Assembly: GCF_003207855.1 (NCBI RefSeq)
Contig: NZ_NKTZ01000002.1
Span: forward strand, 248,001-312,000
From: Komagataeibacter rhaeticus
GTDB taxonomy: Bacteria > Pseudomonadota > Alphaproteobacteria > Acetobacterales > Acetobacteraceae
Direction: 5' to 3'
Length of the DNA: 64,000 bases
Positions within the stretch are counted from its first letter, which is position 1; every line of letters begins with the position of its first letter. Positions 17,871 to 27,855 of the stretch are shown here, piece after piece. The position numbers were made by a program, and so were the translations under genes. The notes under the pieces were generated by a model, which saw only the letters and a program-made list of their open reading frames with translations, was not told the DNA's origin and ran no database searches.

Positions 17871-19493
17871 CTATTTGGCGGGTGCTGTCAAGTCCCTGTC
17901 ATGAAATCCCCTGCCGGACAGGTCAAAGGATTCGGGTCCGTTATCCACGTTCACGCCATTGACCGATTTCGGCATGCGCATGTGGGTGTACTGCGCGATG
18001 CCAAAGGGCCTGAGCGCCTTGTTATCGGGCAGTTCCGCCGTGGTCCATCCGCCACCCAGCGCGCGGATAAGCTCCACCTGCGCCTGCATGTAGCGGGTTT
18101 CGACCTGCACTTCGGCAATACGCGCCTGCAGTGCGGCCACCTGCGCCACCACAACATCAAGATAGTTGGTCAGGCCACCCGTATAAAGCTGCATGGTCAT
18201 GTTCTGGGTGCGCATGGAGGCCTGCACCGCCTCGGCCTGCTGGCCTGCCTCCACATCCAGGTCATGCGTCAGGCTCAGCCCGTCCTCCACGTCCTTGAAG
18301 GCATCGAGCACGGTGGCGCGGTACTGGTCCTCCGCCTGCCGGTACTGGGACCAGTTGCGCTGGACTTCCGCCCGGCGCAGCCCGCCCTGGAACAGCGGCA
18401 GCACGGCCTGGGCGGCGTAGTTGTACATGCCGTTGGCGAATTTATCGAGCGTGAAGCCGTTATCCATGAAACCGGCCGTGGCGCTGAAGGTTACATGCGG
18501 GTAGAACGCCGCGCGCGAGACGCCGATCGCCCGGTTGGCCGCCGCCATGTGCCGCTCGGCACTGGCAATGTCGGGCCTGCGTTCCAGCAGGGTGGCGGGA
18601 ATGCCCACGGGCATGGGCACCTTGGGGAAGCTGATCTGCGCACGGGGCGCGATATGGAAGAGCGATGGCGACACGTTGACCAGGATGGCAATGGCATGCT
18701 CCATCACCGAGCGATGGGCCTGCAGGTCGGTATCCGCCGCCTGGGTGGAGGACAGCTGCGTCTGCGCGCGGGATACATCGATGCCCGCGGCAATGGCGCC
18801 CGCCTGGCGCATGTGGGTGATCTGCACGGCGGTCTGGTAGTAACGGATCGAGTCGCGATAGACCGCGTGCTGCGCGTCCATGCCGCGCAGCTGCATGTAG
18901 TCATTGGCCAGTTCGGACTGGATGCTCAGCCTTGCCACGGCAAAATCGGCCGCCGCCGCCTGTGCCAGGCGCTGCTGCATGCGCCTGCGGTTACGGATGG
19001 CCGACCAGAAATCCGGCTCCCAGCGCGCGGTGGCGCTGTACTGCTCGGATGACATGTAGATCGGCCCCTGCGCCCCCGCGCCACGCCACAGCCTGTGGGT
19101 CGATGCCTGATTTTCCGATGCGCCGGCCCCACCCGTGATCTGGGGGTAGAGGTTGGCCTGTGCCTCGGCCACGATGTCACGCGCCTGGGTAAAGGCTTCC
19201 GCATCCGCCTGCAGGTTGGGGTTCAGGTGGCTGGCGCGTTCCTCCAGTTCATCAAGGGTGGGGTCCCTGAACACCTTCCACCAGTCCCCGCGCGATGCGC
19301 CATCCTGCGGGGTGCCGTACTGCACCACGCCATCGCCCTTCCAGTTATCGGGCAGGAGATAATGGGCATGCCTGTATCTGGGCGCCAGATCCACGCACCC
19401 GCCCAGCATCCCGGCAATGGCCGCGCAACCGGCCAACGAGAGCATGCGGCGTGACAGGGCCGGGCGCGTACACCCGCGCGGCACTGCATTCAT
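17871..19493 (-). CDS. RND efflux outer-membrane lipoprotein, NodT/OprM family
   Basis: The 540-residue protein has a lipoprotein signal with the lipobox Cys at residue 33 (MLGGC) and two repeated outer-membrane efflux-protein (TolC-like) domains; the second is marked by [20 protein letters not shown]. It should form the outer-membrane channel of the adjacent pump. Its start overlaps the stop of the membrane fusion protein gene by 4 bp, so it is translationally coupled. The C terminus has an extra tail of about 40 residues beyond the usual end. Substrate cannot be told from sequence. Confidence 0.9.
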   Translation of the reverse strand: MNAVPRGCTRPALSRRMLSLAGCAAIAGMLGGCVDLAPRYRHAHYLLPDNWKGDGVVQYGTPQDGASRGDWWKVFRDPTLDELEERASHLNPNLQADAEAFTQARDIVAEAQANLYPQITGGAGASENQASTHRLWRGAGAQGPIYMSSEQYSATARWEPDFWSAIRNRRRMQQRLAQAAAADFAVARLSIQSELANDYMQLRGMDAQHAVYRDSIRYYQTAVQITHMRQAGAIAAGIDVSRAQTQLSSTQAADTDLQAHRSVMEHAIAILVNVSPSLFHIAPRAQISFPKVPMPVGIPATLLERRPDIASAERHMAAANRAIGVSRAAFYPHVTFSATAGFMDNGFTLDKFANGMYNYAAQAVLPLFQGGLRRAEVQRNWSQYRQAEDQYRATVLDAFKDVEDGLSLTHDLDVEAGQQAEAVQASMRTQNMTMQLYTGGLTNYLDVVVAQVAALQARIAEVQVETRYMQAQVELIRALGGGWTTAELPDNKALRPFGIAQYTHMRMPKSVNGVNVDNGPESFDLSGRGFHDRDLTAPAK

Positions 19494-20779
19494 TGACGCA
19501 CCCCCGCATCGCCCGCACTGCCGTCGCCCGCCGGCATGGCGCGCACGTCGTCACCCCTGTCAACCGCCCCGCGTGATGCCGTGGCCGCCGCGTCGTTATA
19601 CCCCTGTGTCGCACCGACCAGATAGACCTTCTGGCCTTCCAGCAACCCCGCCGAAGGGTTGTTCACGATCCGGTCCTTTGGTCCGATACCCGCCAGAATC
19701 TGCACATTCGTCCCCAGATTGGTCCCTACCGTTACGTTGCGCAGCCGGATGCGGTCATCCGCATCCACAACCGCCACCTGCATGCCCTGCGCGCGGAATA
19801 CCAGCGCGCCTTCAGGCACTATCAGGATATCGGGGTCACCGGGTGCGACAAAGTGTACATTGGCATAGGAATCGGGCCACAGTTCCCGCTTGTCGTTATC
19901 CACCACCAGTTCCGTCGTGACAGTACGGGTACCCGCATTGAACGCCCTGGCGGTCGCCAGGAACTTGGCCTTGAACACCCGGCCCGGATACTGGGGCACG
20001 GACACGTCGCCTTCCAGCTTGGGGCTTATGATATCGGCATAATCCTGCGGCACGGACACGAACACGCGCATGCGGTGCACATCCGCCACCGAGAACAGTT
20101 CCGTCGCCGTCCCGCGGGAGGACACATCCCCGCCCCCCGCATTCACGTAATCCCCCACATCGGCCAGGCGCGAGGTGACCACGCCATCAAACGGGGCGAC
20201 AAGCTGCTTGAAGCCGATCAGCGCCGCGTAACGGGAAGCCTCGTGCCGGGCGGCCTCCACCTCGGCCTGCTGGGCTTCGGCGTTGGCAACCTGCACGTCC
20301 ACTTCCTGCTGCGAGACCGCCTGCGTGCCCTGTAGCGCCCGCCAGCGCTTGGCCGTGATCTCCGCCAGGCGGTAACGGGCCATCGCCACGTCAAAATTGG
20401 CCTTGGAGGCCGCGTACTGCGCATCCAGCCCCGGCGTGTCGATGGTGGCCAGGATCTCGCCCGCCTTCACCTTGGCGCCAATATCCTTGTACCACATCTG
20501 CACATAGCCCGAGACCTGCGCATAGATGGGGGCCTGGTACCAGGCCGAGATATTGCCCGGCAGGTCGAGCGTGCGGGTTTTCGGTCCCTGCTGGGGCAGG
20601 ATGACCTGCACGCGCGGTATGGCCGCATCCTGTGCCACGGCGCGCAGGTGGGCAACATGCACGCGGCGCTCGATAATGCCCCCGGCCACGATCACGGCCA
20701 GCACGATCCCCCCCACGGTGACGTACAGCCGCCCACGCCCGGACATGCGTGGCGTCTGGTTTTCCCCTGTGGCGGTCAT
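19490..20779 (-). CDS. RND efflux periplasmic adaptor (membrane fusion protein)
   Basis: The 429-residue protein has one N-terminal membrane anchor (about residues 19-38), a biotinyl-lipoyl half motif (APIYAQVSGYVQMWYKDIGAKVKAG), an alpha-helical hairpin, the second lipoyl half (LVAPFDGVVTSRLADVGDYV) and beta-barrel/MP domains. It bridges the inner-membrane pump and outer-membrane channel. The gene overlaps both neighbours by 4 bp, indicating one translational unit. The C-terminal 35 residues are low-complexity, rich in Ala, Gly and Asp. Confidence 0.92.
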   Translation of the reverse strand: MTATGENQTPRMSGRGRLYVTVGGIVLAVIVAGGIIERRVHVAHLRAVAQDAAIPRVQVILPQQGPKTRTLDLPGNISAWYQAPIYAQVSGYVQMWYKDIGAKVKAGEILATIDTPGLDAQYAASKANFDVAMARYRLAEITAKRWRALQGTQAVSQQEVDVQVANAEAQQAEVEAARHEASRYAALIGFKQLVAPFDGVVTSRLADVGDYVNAGGGDVSSRGTATELFSVADVHRMRVFVSVPQDYADIISPKLEGDVSVPQYPGRVFKAKFLATARAFNAGTRTVTTELVVDNDKRELWPDSYANVHFVAPGDPDILIVPEGALVFRAQGMQVAVVDADDRIRLRNVTVGTNLGTNVQILAGIGPKDRIVNNPSAGLLEGQKVYLVGATQGYNDAAATASRGAVDRGDDVRAMPAGDGSAGDAGVRQ

Positions 20780-23700
20780 GCGTGCTCTCCTGCGCCGGTG
20801 GCGGCGGCCTTCTTGGATTTTCTGGAATGGATCAGGGCAAAGACGCAGGGTACGAACAGCAGCGTGGCGCAGGTGGCCACCAGCAGTCCCCCCATCACGG
20901 CCCGGCCCAGCGGCGCGTTCTGTGAATTGCTCAGCGACATGGGCAGCATGCCGATGATCATGGCCGAAGCCGTCATCAGCACGGGGCGGATACGCTCGTA
21001 ACCCGCCTCGATCGCGGCACGCAGCGCATCACCATGCACATCCATCCTTTCCCGCGCGAAGGAGACGACCAGAATGGAATTGGCCGTGGCCGTGCCCATG
21101 CACATGATCGCCCCCGTCAGCGCCGGAACCGAAAGCGCCGTGTGCGTCAGGAACAGGCTCCACGCGATGCCGGCCAGCGCCCCGGGCAGGGCGGTGATGA
21201 TGATGAACGGGTCCATCCATGACTGGAAGTTGACCACGATGATCAGGTACACCAGCAGGATCGACATCGCGAGCCCGCCAATCAGCTGCACATAGGCACC
21301 ATTCATGGTCGAGGCCTGCCCCATGACCGACAGGCTGGAACCCGCGGGCAGTTCCTTGCGCGCTTCATCCACCACGCGCGTCACCTCGCGCGAGACCGCG
21401 CCCAGGTCCAGCCCCTCGTTCGAGGCATAGATGTTGAACACCGGCATGATGTTGTAGTGCGAGACCTCACCCGGCGTGCCGGTCTGCACAATCTGGGACA
21501 GGCCACCCAGAATCTGCGGCGCCTTGTCGGACGGGTTGCCATCCCCCTTGTCGATGGGAATGGTCTCAAGATCGTTCATGGTCTGCAGGAACTGCAGCGG
21601 CGTCTGGATATCGACCAGATGGGAAACCCCGGTCTTGGGGTCCAGCCAGTAGGTGGGCGCCACCTGCCCGCTGCCCGACAGCACGGCCAGCGCGTTGTTG
21701 GCCACGTCCGACTCGGTCAGGCCGGTGCCCAGCGCATAGGTACGCCGGGCGTTGACGCGCAGCGTGGGGGTATTGAGCGGTTCCTGCACCGTGACATCGG
21801 CAAGGCCGGTCACATGGCGCAGCCTTTCGGCCAATTTCTCGGCAAAATCGAAATTGGCGTACAGGTTGCGCCCCGACACCTGCACGTCAAGCGGCGCGGG
21901 CAGGCCGAAGTTCAGGATCTTGGCCGTCAGGTCGGCCGGCATGAAGGTGATGTCGGTGCCGGGGAATTTCTCCGCCAGTCCCTTGCGCAGGATGGTGCGG
22001 AATTTGGCAACCGGCGCCTCCTCGTCCTTCAGCGTCACGGTCAGGTCACAGTCCTGCGCGCCCACGGTGGGCGTGGGAATGAAGGCCTGGTTGAGCGGGC
22101 TGAACGGCAGGCCGCAGTTGTTGACGATGCCTTCCACCTGCCCCGGCAGCAGGCGTTCGATCTCGGCATTGACCAGCATGGCGATCTTGCCCGCTTCCGC
22201 GATCTTGGTGCCCATGGGCGCGCGCATGTGGATGGCGAGCGCATTGGAATTGATCTCGGGGAAGAAGTCCTGCCCGGCAAAGAGCAGCAGCGAAAGCGAC
22301 GCGAACGCCCCCAGCCCGAATATCGGCACGAAGCGCGCGCGGATGCTGATCAGATGGGCCAGCAGCCCCTGATAGGGGGTGCGGAAGGACTGGAACCTGC
22401 GTTCGAATCCCTGCTGGAAGCGGCTGAAGATGTTGCCCGGTTCGTGATGGCCGCCCTCCGCCCTGGCCCGGGCGTGGGCTTCCACCTGTGCCGCCAGCAT
22501 GTATTTGGCCATGGTCGGCACCAGCGTGCGCGACAGGATGAAGGAGGCGATCATGGCGAAGATGATGGCTTCCGCCATCGGCATGAACAGCCAGCCTGCA
22601 ACCCCGGTCAGCTGGAACAGCGGCATCCACACGATACAGATGCACAGGGTGGAGACGAAGGTGGGAATGACGATCTGGTTGGCGGCGTCGATGATGGCCG
22701 TCTCCAGATCCTTTTCCATTTCCAGATGGGCATCGATGTTCTCGATCATGACGGTGGCGTCATCCACCAGGATGCCCACGGCAAGCGCCAGCCCGCCCAG
22801 TGTCATGATGTTGATGGTCTGGCCCGCAGCCCCCAGCCCGATGACCGAACACAGCATGGCCAGCGGGATGGAAGTGGCGATGATGACGGTCGAGCGCCAG
22901 GACCCCAGGAACAGCAGCACCACCAGACTGGTCAGCAGGGCGGCGGTGCCCATTTCCTGCACCACGTCGCGCACCGCTTCCTTGACGAAGGTGGAGGCAT
23001 CCCCCAGCACGGTAATGTCCACCCCCGGCGGCAGGGTACGGACAATCGAGGGCAGCAGCGCCTTGATCCCGCTGACCACCGCAAGGGTGGAGGCATCGCC
23101 GCTTTTCATGATCACGATCAGCACGGCCTGGTGGCCCTTGACCAGCACCATGTTGGTCTGTGGCGGCCCACCGGCATGCACCCATGCCACGTCACGCAGG
23201 TAGACGACGGAATTGCCTTCCTGCTTGATGGGCATGTTGTTGAAGCTGTCTATCTCCTCGGGTGAGGCATTGGTCTGGACCATCCAGTCGAACGCGCCGA
23301 TCTGCTGGTCCCCCGCGGGCAGCACGATGTTCTGCTTGCCCAGCGCATTCCCGATATCGGTGGCCGACAGCCCATGGGCAAGCAGCTTGCTCTGGTCCAG
23401 ATCGACCATAATGTTGCCCGGTTGTCCGCCATAAGGATTGGGGATGGCGGCCCCCGCGACCGACACCAGGCCGGGGCGGATCAGGTTGGAGGACATGTCA
23501 TAGATCTGCGACGCCGTCATGGAATCGGAGGAGACCTGCAATGTCAGCACCGGCACGGAGGAGGCATTGTAGGTCAGCACCAGCGGCGGGGTCATGCCCG
23601 CGGGCATCTGCTTGATGACGGTCTGGGAGACGGCGGTGATCTGCGTCTGCGCCACGGCGGTATCGGTGCCGGGCTGGAAGAACACCTTGACGATGCCACG

Positions 23701-23967
23701 CCCGTAATAGGACTGGCTTTCGATATGTTCGATATTGTTGACCGTGGCGGTCAGCGCGCGTTCGTAATAGTAGACCACGCGGCCGGACATGTCCTCGGGC
23801 ATAAGGCCGGTATAGGTCCAGCAGATCGCGACGACGGGGATGTTGATGCTGGGAAAGACGTCGGTTGGCGTGCGCAGCAGCCCCCGGACACCGAACACGA
23901 CAATAAGGATGGACAGGACAACGAAGGTGTAGGGCCGCTTGAGCGCGGTAACGACGATACCATTCAT
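20776..23967 (-). CDS. RND-family efflux pump permease (AcrB/MdtB-like)
   Basis: The 1063-residue inner-membrane pump has the RND layout: TM1 at the N terminus, a porter domain, TM2-6, a second porter domain and TM8-12. The proton-relay pair Asp402-Asp403 is present in VGILVDDATVMIEN. The lysine expected in TM10 (FAKD in AcrB) is replaced by Arg972 (SFARER), which suggests a divergent subfamily. It is coupled downstream to the adaptor gene. Upstream, a 32-codon ORF overlaps its start as ATGA. Two-component genes just upstream suggest inducible expression. Substrate is unknown. Confidence 0.92.
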   Translation of the reverse strand: MNGIVVTALKRPYTFVVLSILIVVFGVRGLLRTPTDVFPSINIPVVAICWTYTGLMPEDMSGRVVYYYERALTATVNNIEHIESQSYYGRGIVKVFFQPGTDTAVAQTQITAVSQTVIKQMPAGMTPPLVLTYNASSVPVLTLQVSSDSMTASQIYDMSSNLIRPGLVSVAGAAIPNPYGGQPGNIMVDLDQSKLLAHGLSATDIGNALGKQNIVLPAGDQQIGAFDWMVQTNASPEEIDSFNNMPIKQEGNSVVYLRDVAWVHAGGPPQTNMVLVKGHQAVLIVIMKSGDASTLAVVSGIKALLPSIVRTLPPGVDITVLGDASTFVKEAVRDVVQEMGTAALLTSLVVLLFLGSWRSTVIIATSIPLAMLCSVIGLGAAGQTINIMTLGGLALAVGILVDDATVMIENIDAHLEMEKDLETAIIDAANQIVIPTFVSTLCICIVWMPLFQLTGVAGWLFMPMAEAIIFAMIASFILSRTLVPTMAKYMLAAQVEAHARARAEGGHHEPGNIFSRFQQGFERRFQSFRTPYQGLLAHLISIRARFVPIFGLGAFASLSLLLFAGQDFFPEINSNALAIHMRAPMGTKIAEAGKIAMLVNAEIERLLPGQVEGIVNNCGLPFSPLNQAFIPTPTVGAQDCDLTVTLKDEEAPVAKFRTILRKGLAEKFPGTDITFMPADLTAKILNFGLPAPLDVQVSGRNLYANFDFAEKLAERLRHVTGLADVTVQEPLNTPTLRVNARRTYALGTGLTESDVANNALAVLSGSGQVAPTYWLDPKTGVSHLVDIQTPLQFLQTMNDLETIPIDKGDGNPSDKAPQILGGLSQIVQTGTPGEVSHYNIMPVFNIYASNEGLDLGAVSREVTRVVDEARKELPAGSSLSVMGQASTMNGAYVQLIGGLAMSILLVYLIIVVNFQSWMDPFIIITALPGALAGIAWSLFLTHTALSVPALTGAIMCMGTATANSILVVSFARERMDVHGDALRAAIEAGYERIRPVLMTASAMIIGMLPMSLSNSQNAPLGRAVMGGLLVATCATLLFVPCVFALIHSRKSKKAAATGAGEHA

Positions 23968-24062
23968 GCGCGGGCGGTTCCCCCCCGCCCTGCCGGCTGG
24001 CCGCCCGTACCATGCCCCGCGCCACGCGCGGGTCCGGGCCGGGACAGGTTGTCTTCTTGCAT
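23964..24062 (-). CDS. Possible 32-residue upstream ORF coupled to the RND permease
   Basis: An ATG at 24062, about 8 bp after GGAG, opens a 32-codon frame starting MQEDNLSRPGPARG; its TGA overlaps the permease ATG. The permease itself has only a G-run about 12 bp upstream. The peptide is Gly/Ala/Arg/Pro-rich and lacks a signal or membrane segment, so it may be a leader that couples translation rather than a functional protein. High GC makes chance ORFs common, so this is tentative. Confidence 0.3.
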   Translation of the reverse strand: MQEDNLSRPGPARGAGHGTGGQPAGRGGTARA

Positions 24063-24129
24063 ATCTCGTCTCCCCGTCTGTCCTTCAGGTGTTAATCGGG
24101 GGACGGCGGGTGGCAAATGAAATTTCTAT

Positions 24130-25527
24130 TTAGTTTACGGGCTGCACCACGCCCGGCGGGGGGAAGACGATGCTCATCGTGACCCCCGGCAGGCTGTCAT
24201 GCAACCGGGTGGGCGTGATGTCGAGCCGCGCGTGATGCAGCGCCACGATGGCGGAGACAAGGCTCAGCCCCAGTCCGCTGCCGGGAATGTGGCGGCTCTT
24301 GTCCGAACGGTAGAAACGCCCGGTCACGGCCTTGCGTTCCGCCTCCGGAATGCCGATTCCCGTGTCACTGATCTGCATGACCGCGCAATGTTCGTCCATG
24401 CGCGCGCGAATGGCCACGCGGCCGCCCGCGGGGGTGAACTTGATGGCATTGTCCACCAGGTTGGCCAGCACCTCGATCAGCAGGTCACGGTCACCCTGCA
24501 CCTGTATTGCCGCGTCCGCCGCCACGCAGGAAAGCGTAATGCCCTTGGTCTCGGCTATGGGTTCGTACAGATCCACGATATCGGCCATGAGCGCACCCAG
24601 GTCCACCATGCCGAAGCCTGCGCGCCTGCGCCCGTTCTCGATCTCGCCTATGCGCAGGAGTGCGGTAATGATGGCGAAGGACTGGTCCAGGTCATCGATC
24701 GTGCGGGAAATGACATTGCGCAGCGCCCCGGCCGAATGCCCGGCGCTGAGCGCGCGGTCCAGGCGGGCCCGCACGCGGGTGAGCGGGGTGCGCAGGTCAT
24801 GGGCGATGTCGTTGCCCACGTCGCGTATCTCGTCCAGCAGCTGCTCAAGGCGGTCAAGCATGCGGTTGACGCTGGCGGCAAGCCGCTGGAGGTCGTCATT
24901 CTGCCGCCCCGCGGGCAGGCGCTCATGCAGGTCGCCTTCCATGATGCGGTCGATCGCCTCATGCATTTCCTTGACGCGGGACAGGGCGCGATGGCTGAGG
25001 ATGATGCCGGTAATCAGCGCGAACAGCACGGTCGGCACGATGGAGACCAGCATGGAATGCCGCATCATGAGCCGCAGTTCGGTCCGCATGTGCCGGCTGC
25101 GCCCCAGTACCAGATAACGATCCCCCGACACCCGCAGCGCCACCATGCGCAGCACGGTCGATGACCCGCCGCCCGTGGCCTCCGGGCCGATCACATGCAC
25201 GCGGCCATCCGCCACCAGGCCCGTGGGCCATGTATGCAGGTCGCCCACAATATAGTGCTGCCCGGCATCGAACAGGGTGGTGACGTTCATGATCACGCGC
25301 AGGTCATCGGTCGCGCGGTCACGCACCTGCTGTTCCAGTACTGCGGGGGATTCGCGCTGGAGGATGCTGGCCTCGCGCAGCAGCAGCATGTCCGAGCGCT
25401 TGGCCTCGAACACGCTGGCCTGGCTGTAACCGAAAAAGAACTGCAGCGCCGCCGAACCGATCATGGCCGCCACCACCGCCAGTGTCAGGCGGAACGTGGC
25501 GGTGCGAAACAGCTCGTTACGAAACAC
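24130..25527 (-). CDS. Two-component sensor histidine kinase
   Basis: The 465-residue kinase has TM1 (about 13-33), a sensor loop of about 125 residues in the periplasm, TM2 (about 159-179), a HAMP linker, an H-box with His243 (NDIAHDLRTPLTR), an N-box (LVDNAIKF, about 357-364) and G-boxes ([16 protein letters not shown]). All catalytic motifs are intact. It overlaps the response regulator by 11 bp. The RND pump operon starts 162 bp downstream on the same strand, so that pump is its likely target; the stimulus is unknown. Confidence 0.93.
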   Translation of the reverse strand: MFRNELFRTATFRLTLAVVAAMIGSAALQFFFGYSQASVFEAKRSDMLLLREASILQRESPAVLEQQVRDRATDDLRVIMNVTTLFDAGQHYIVGDLHTWPTGLVADGRVHVIGPEATGGGSSTVLRMVALRVSGDRYLVLGRSRHMRTELRLMMRHSMLVSIVPTVLFALITGIILSHRALSRVKEMHEAIDRIMEGDLHERLPAGRQNDDLQRLAASVNRMLDRLEQLLDEIRDVGNDIAHDLRTPLTRVRARLDRALSAGHSAGALRNVISRTIDDLDQSFAIITALLRIGEIENGRRRAGFGMVDLGALMADIVDLYEPIAETKGITLSCVAADAAIQVQGDRDLLIEVLANLVDNAIKFTPAGGRVAIRARMDEHCAVMQISDTGIGIPEAERKAVTGRFYRSDKSRHIPGSGLGLSLVSAIVALHHARLDITPTRLHDSLPGVTMSIVFPPPGVVQPVN

Positions 25528-26254
25528 GCAGCATGAACCCGGCCCCCCGGATGCTCTGGATCAGGGGCGGCCTGCCGCTTTCATCAATCTTGCGGCGCAG
25601 CTTGCCGATATGCACATCGACCAGGTTGGTCTGGGGGATGAAGCGGTAGTTCCACACATCTTCGAGCAGCATGTTGCGGGTCAGCACCTGGTTGGGGCGG
25701 CGCATGAGGTATTCCAGCAGCCGGAACTCACGCGGGAGCAGCTCGATCGGCACCCCCTCGCGCATCACGGTGCGCTCGATCAGGTCCATCTCCAGCGGGC
25801 CGGCGCGCAGCATGGTATGCCGCGAATTGTCGGGGCGGCGCAGAAGCGCTTCCAGGCGGGCGGCCAGTTCCTCCATGGCGAACGGCTTGGTCAAATAGTC
25901 GTCCCCCCCCGCCTTCAGCCCGCTGACCCGGTCATCCACCGCCGACAGGGCCGACAGCACCAGCACCGGCACATGGACCCGGCGCTCACGCAGGGTCTCG
26001 ATCAGGCCCAGACCATCCAGTTCGGGCAGCATGCGGTCCACGATCATCACATCGAAATGCGCGTTCAGGCCCATGGCCAGCCCGGCCGCGCCCGATACCT
26101 CATGCTGGACATGATAGTGGCGGCTTTCCAGTTCCTCGATCACTTCCTGCGCGATCTTGCTGTCATCCTCCACCAGAAGGATGCGCGGCGCGTCCTCCCG
26201 CGGGGGGGACGGGAATGCCGGTTCGGTGCGGTTGGGTTCGGGCGGGACGGTCAT
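25517..26254 (-). CDS. Two-component response regulator, OmpR/PhoB family
   Basis: The 245-residue regulator has a receiver domain with acidic pocket Glu29/Asp30/Asp31, phosphoacceptor Asp73 (VDRMLPE) and Lys123 (TKPF), followed by a winged-helix DNA-binding domain ending in VDVHIGKLRRKID and SIRGAGFML. A Pro-rich N-terminal extension of about 22 residues precedes the receiver. It is the first gene of the regulator-kinase-pump series and probably activates or derepresses the pump. Confidence 0.95.
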   Translation of the reverse strand: MTVPPEPNRTEPAFPSPPREDAPRILLVEDDSKIAQEVIEELESRHYHVQHEVSGAAGLAMGLNAHFDVMIVDRMLPELDGLGLIETLRERRVHVPVLVLSALSAVDDRVSGLKAGGDDYLTKPFAMEELAARLEALLRRPDNSRHTMLRAGPLEMDLIERTVMREGVPIELLPREFRLLEYLMRRPNQVLTRNMLLEDVWNYRFIPQTNLVDVHIGKLRRKIDESGRPPLIQSIRGAGFMLRVS

Positions 26255-26306
26255 GATCCTTCCGTTTATGCAGCGCGGGCCGGAATGCGGCCAATTAAAT
26301 TAGTGT

Positions 26307-27614
26307 TCAGCCATGCGTGCCGTCGGAGCCGCCCTCCATCCATGCGGGCGCCATCTCCCCCTGTGCCGCCCCCCCGGACGGGGGGGATGCGGGTTCGCTG
26401 TCCACATCAAGCTCACGCAGCCTGCGGGTCACCAGGCCCGTGCGCCTGCGCGCCTCGTCAATGGAGGAGGACATGGCTGAGGCATTGCGCGCCAGTTTTT
26501 CCAGCACGCCATCCATACGCAGCATTTCCTGCCGGGTTGCGCCAAGCAGGCGGGCGATGTCATCGGTACGCTTCTCCAGCGCCAGGGTAACATAGCCCAG
26601 GTGAATGGTGCGCAGCATGGCGGGCATCAGTCCCGGCCCCATCACGATAACGCGATAGGTGCGCCCGATTTCATCCAGCAGGCCGGGAATCCGCGCCACC
26701 TCGGCATACAGCCCGTCGGTGGGCAGGTACAGCACCGCGAATTCCACCGTAACGGGCGGGACGATATATTTGGTCGCGATCTTGCGCGCCTCGATACGCA
26801 GGGTGGTTTCCAGCGCGCGGCGGGCGGCGCGTTCGGCATCGGGGTTGCAGTCCTCCACTGCCTGGAGCAGGCGCTCATACGCCTCGGTCGGGAATTTGGA
26901 ATCAATGGCCAGCACCGGCGGGACCGTGGCGCGCACGGGCATGCGCACGGCAAATTCCACCACCTCGCGGCTGTCATCGCGCAGGCGGCGGTTGGTTTCG
27001 TATGCCCCTTCGGGCAGTACGTCGTCCAGTATGCTGCGCAGCTGTGCCTCCCCCCAGCCGCCCCGGGTCTTGACGTTGGCGAACAGGCGCTTGAGATCGC
27101 CCACCTGCGCGGTCATGGCCGAGACCTCTCCCATCGCCTTCTGCATGGCGCCGATCTGCTCCAGCACGCGCTGGAAGGAGGTCTGCATCTGCTTTTCCAC
27201 CGCCTGGTGCAGGCGCTCATTCACGGCGGCGCGCAGCGCGTCGCTCTGCCGCCGGCCCTCTTCCGCCATCTCGCGCAGGGATTCGGACTGGGCAACGCGC
27301 ATTTCGGACAGGTCGCGGCCCATCATGCGCGCGATGCGGTTGAAGGTTTCCGTCATTTCCTGATGCCGCTGGTCCAGACGGGTGGCCAGCGCGCGCTCGA
27401 TTTCCGCCATGCGGGCGCGCTGGACCTCGTTTTCCGCCACGCGGGCGGCGGTCTCGCGCTCCACCATCACGCACAGGCGACCCAGCAGGTCCGCATCCGT
27501 CCCCTGCCCCGCCATGAGGGAGAGGCGGCGCAGCACCACAAGCCCCAGCAGGCAGGACACGGCGGCACACAGCATGCCGATCCATATGGCGGGGGACACG
27601 GGCATATCGGACAT
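26307..27614 (-). CDS. rmuC: RmuC-family DNA recombination protein
   Basis: RmuC proteins limit inversions at short repeats and have a predicted nuclease-like domain. The 435-residue product has one N-terminal membrane segment (about 9-29), a long coiled coil (about 45-190), then the RmuC domain with NVKTRGGWGEAQLRSIL, LAIDSKFPTEAYERLL and EFAVLYLPTDGLYAEV. I start at MSDMPVSPAIW; a longer frame from 27686 adds 24 non-conserved residues. It ends 52 bp before the response regulator gene and may share its transcript. Confidence 0.92.
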   Translation of the reverse strand: MSDMPVSPAIWIGMLCAAVSCLLGLVVLRRLSLMAGQGTDADLLGRLCVMVERETAARVAENEVQRARMAEIERALATRLDQRHQEMTETFNRIARMMGRDLSEMRVAQSESLREMAEEGRRQSDALRAAVNERLHQAVEKQMQTSFQRVLEQIGAMQKAMGEVSAMTAQVGDLKRLFANVKTRGGWGEAQLRSILDDVLPEGAYETNRRLRDDSREVVEFAVRMPVRATVPPVLAIDSKFPTEAYERLLQAVEDCNPDAERAARRALETTLRIEARKIATKYIVPPVTVEFAVLYLPTDGLYAEVARIPGLLDEIGRTYRVIVMGPGLMPAMLRTIHLGYVTLALEKRTDDIARLLGATRQEMLRMDGVLEKLARNASAMSSSIDEARRRTGLVTRRLRELDVDSEPASPPSGGAAQGEMAPAWMEGGSDGTHG

Positions 27615-27855
27615 GGCGGACTCTTTCCCCAAAGCAAGAACAAAACATGTCCGTGCCCTGTAATGACGCCGATGTAAACCCATCATGTTTTTTTGGAATA
27701 TCTGGCAACCGTGTTATGGCCCAACCGAAACGTCCGGCATCGTGCCTGATTTTCATCCGCCCGTGGCAACCCGCCCGCCAGCCTGCCCCGGCATGCCCCT
27801 ACCGCGCCCGTTCGTGGCGCATGAACATGAACCGTTGTTGAGGACGTCCGCCATC
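27615..27855. promoter_or_regulatory. Divergent spacer between rmuC and the dicarboxylate carrier
   Basis: No gene is supported here. A weak plus-strand promoter candidate is TTGGAA (27693-27698), 16 bp, TATGGC (27715-27720), which would leave a leader of about 130 bp before the carrier. No repeat or operator was recognised. Confidence 0.3.
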
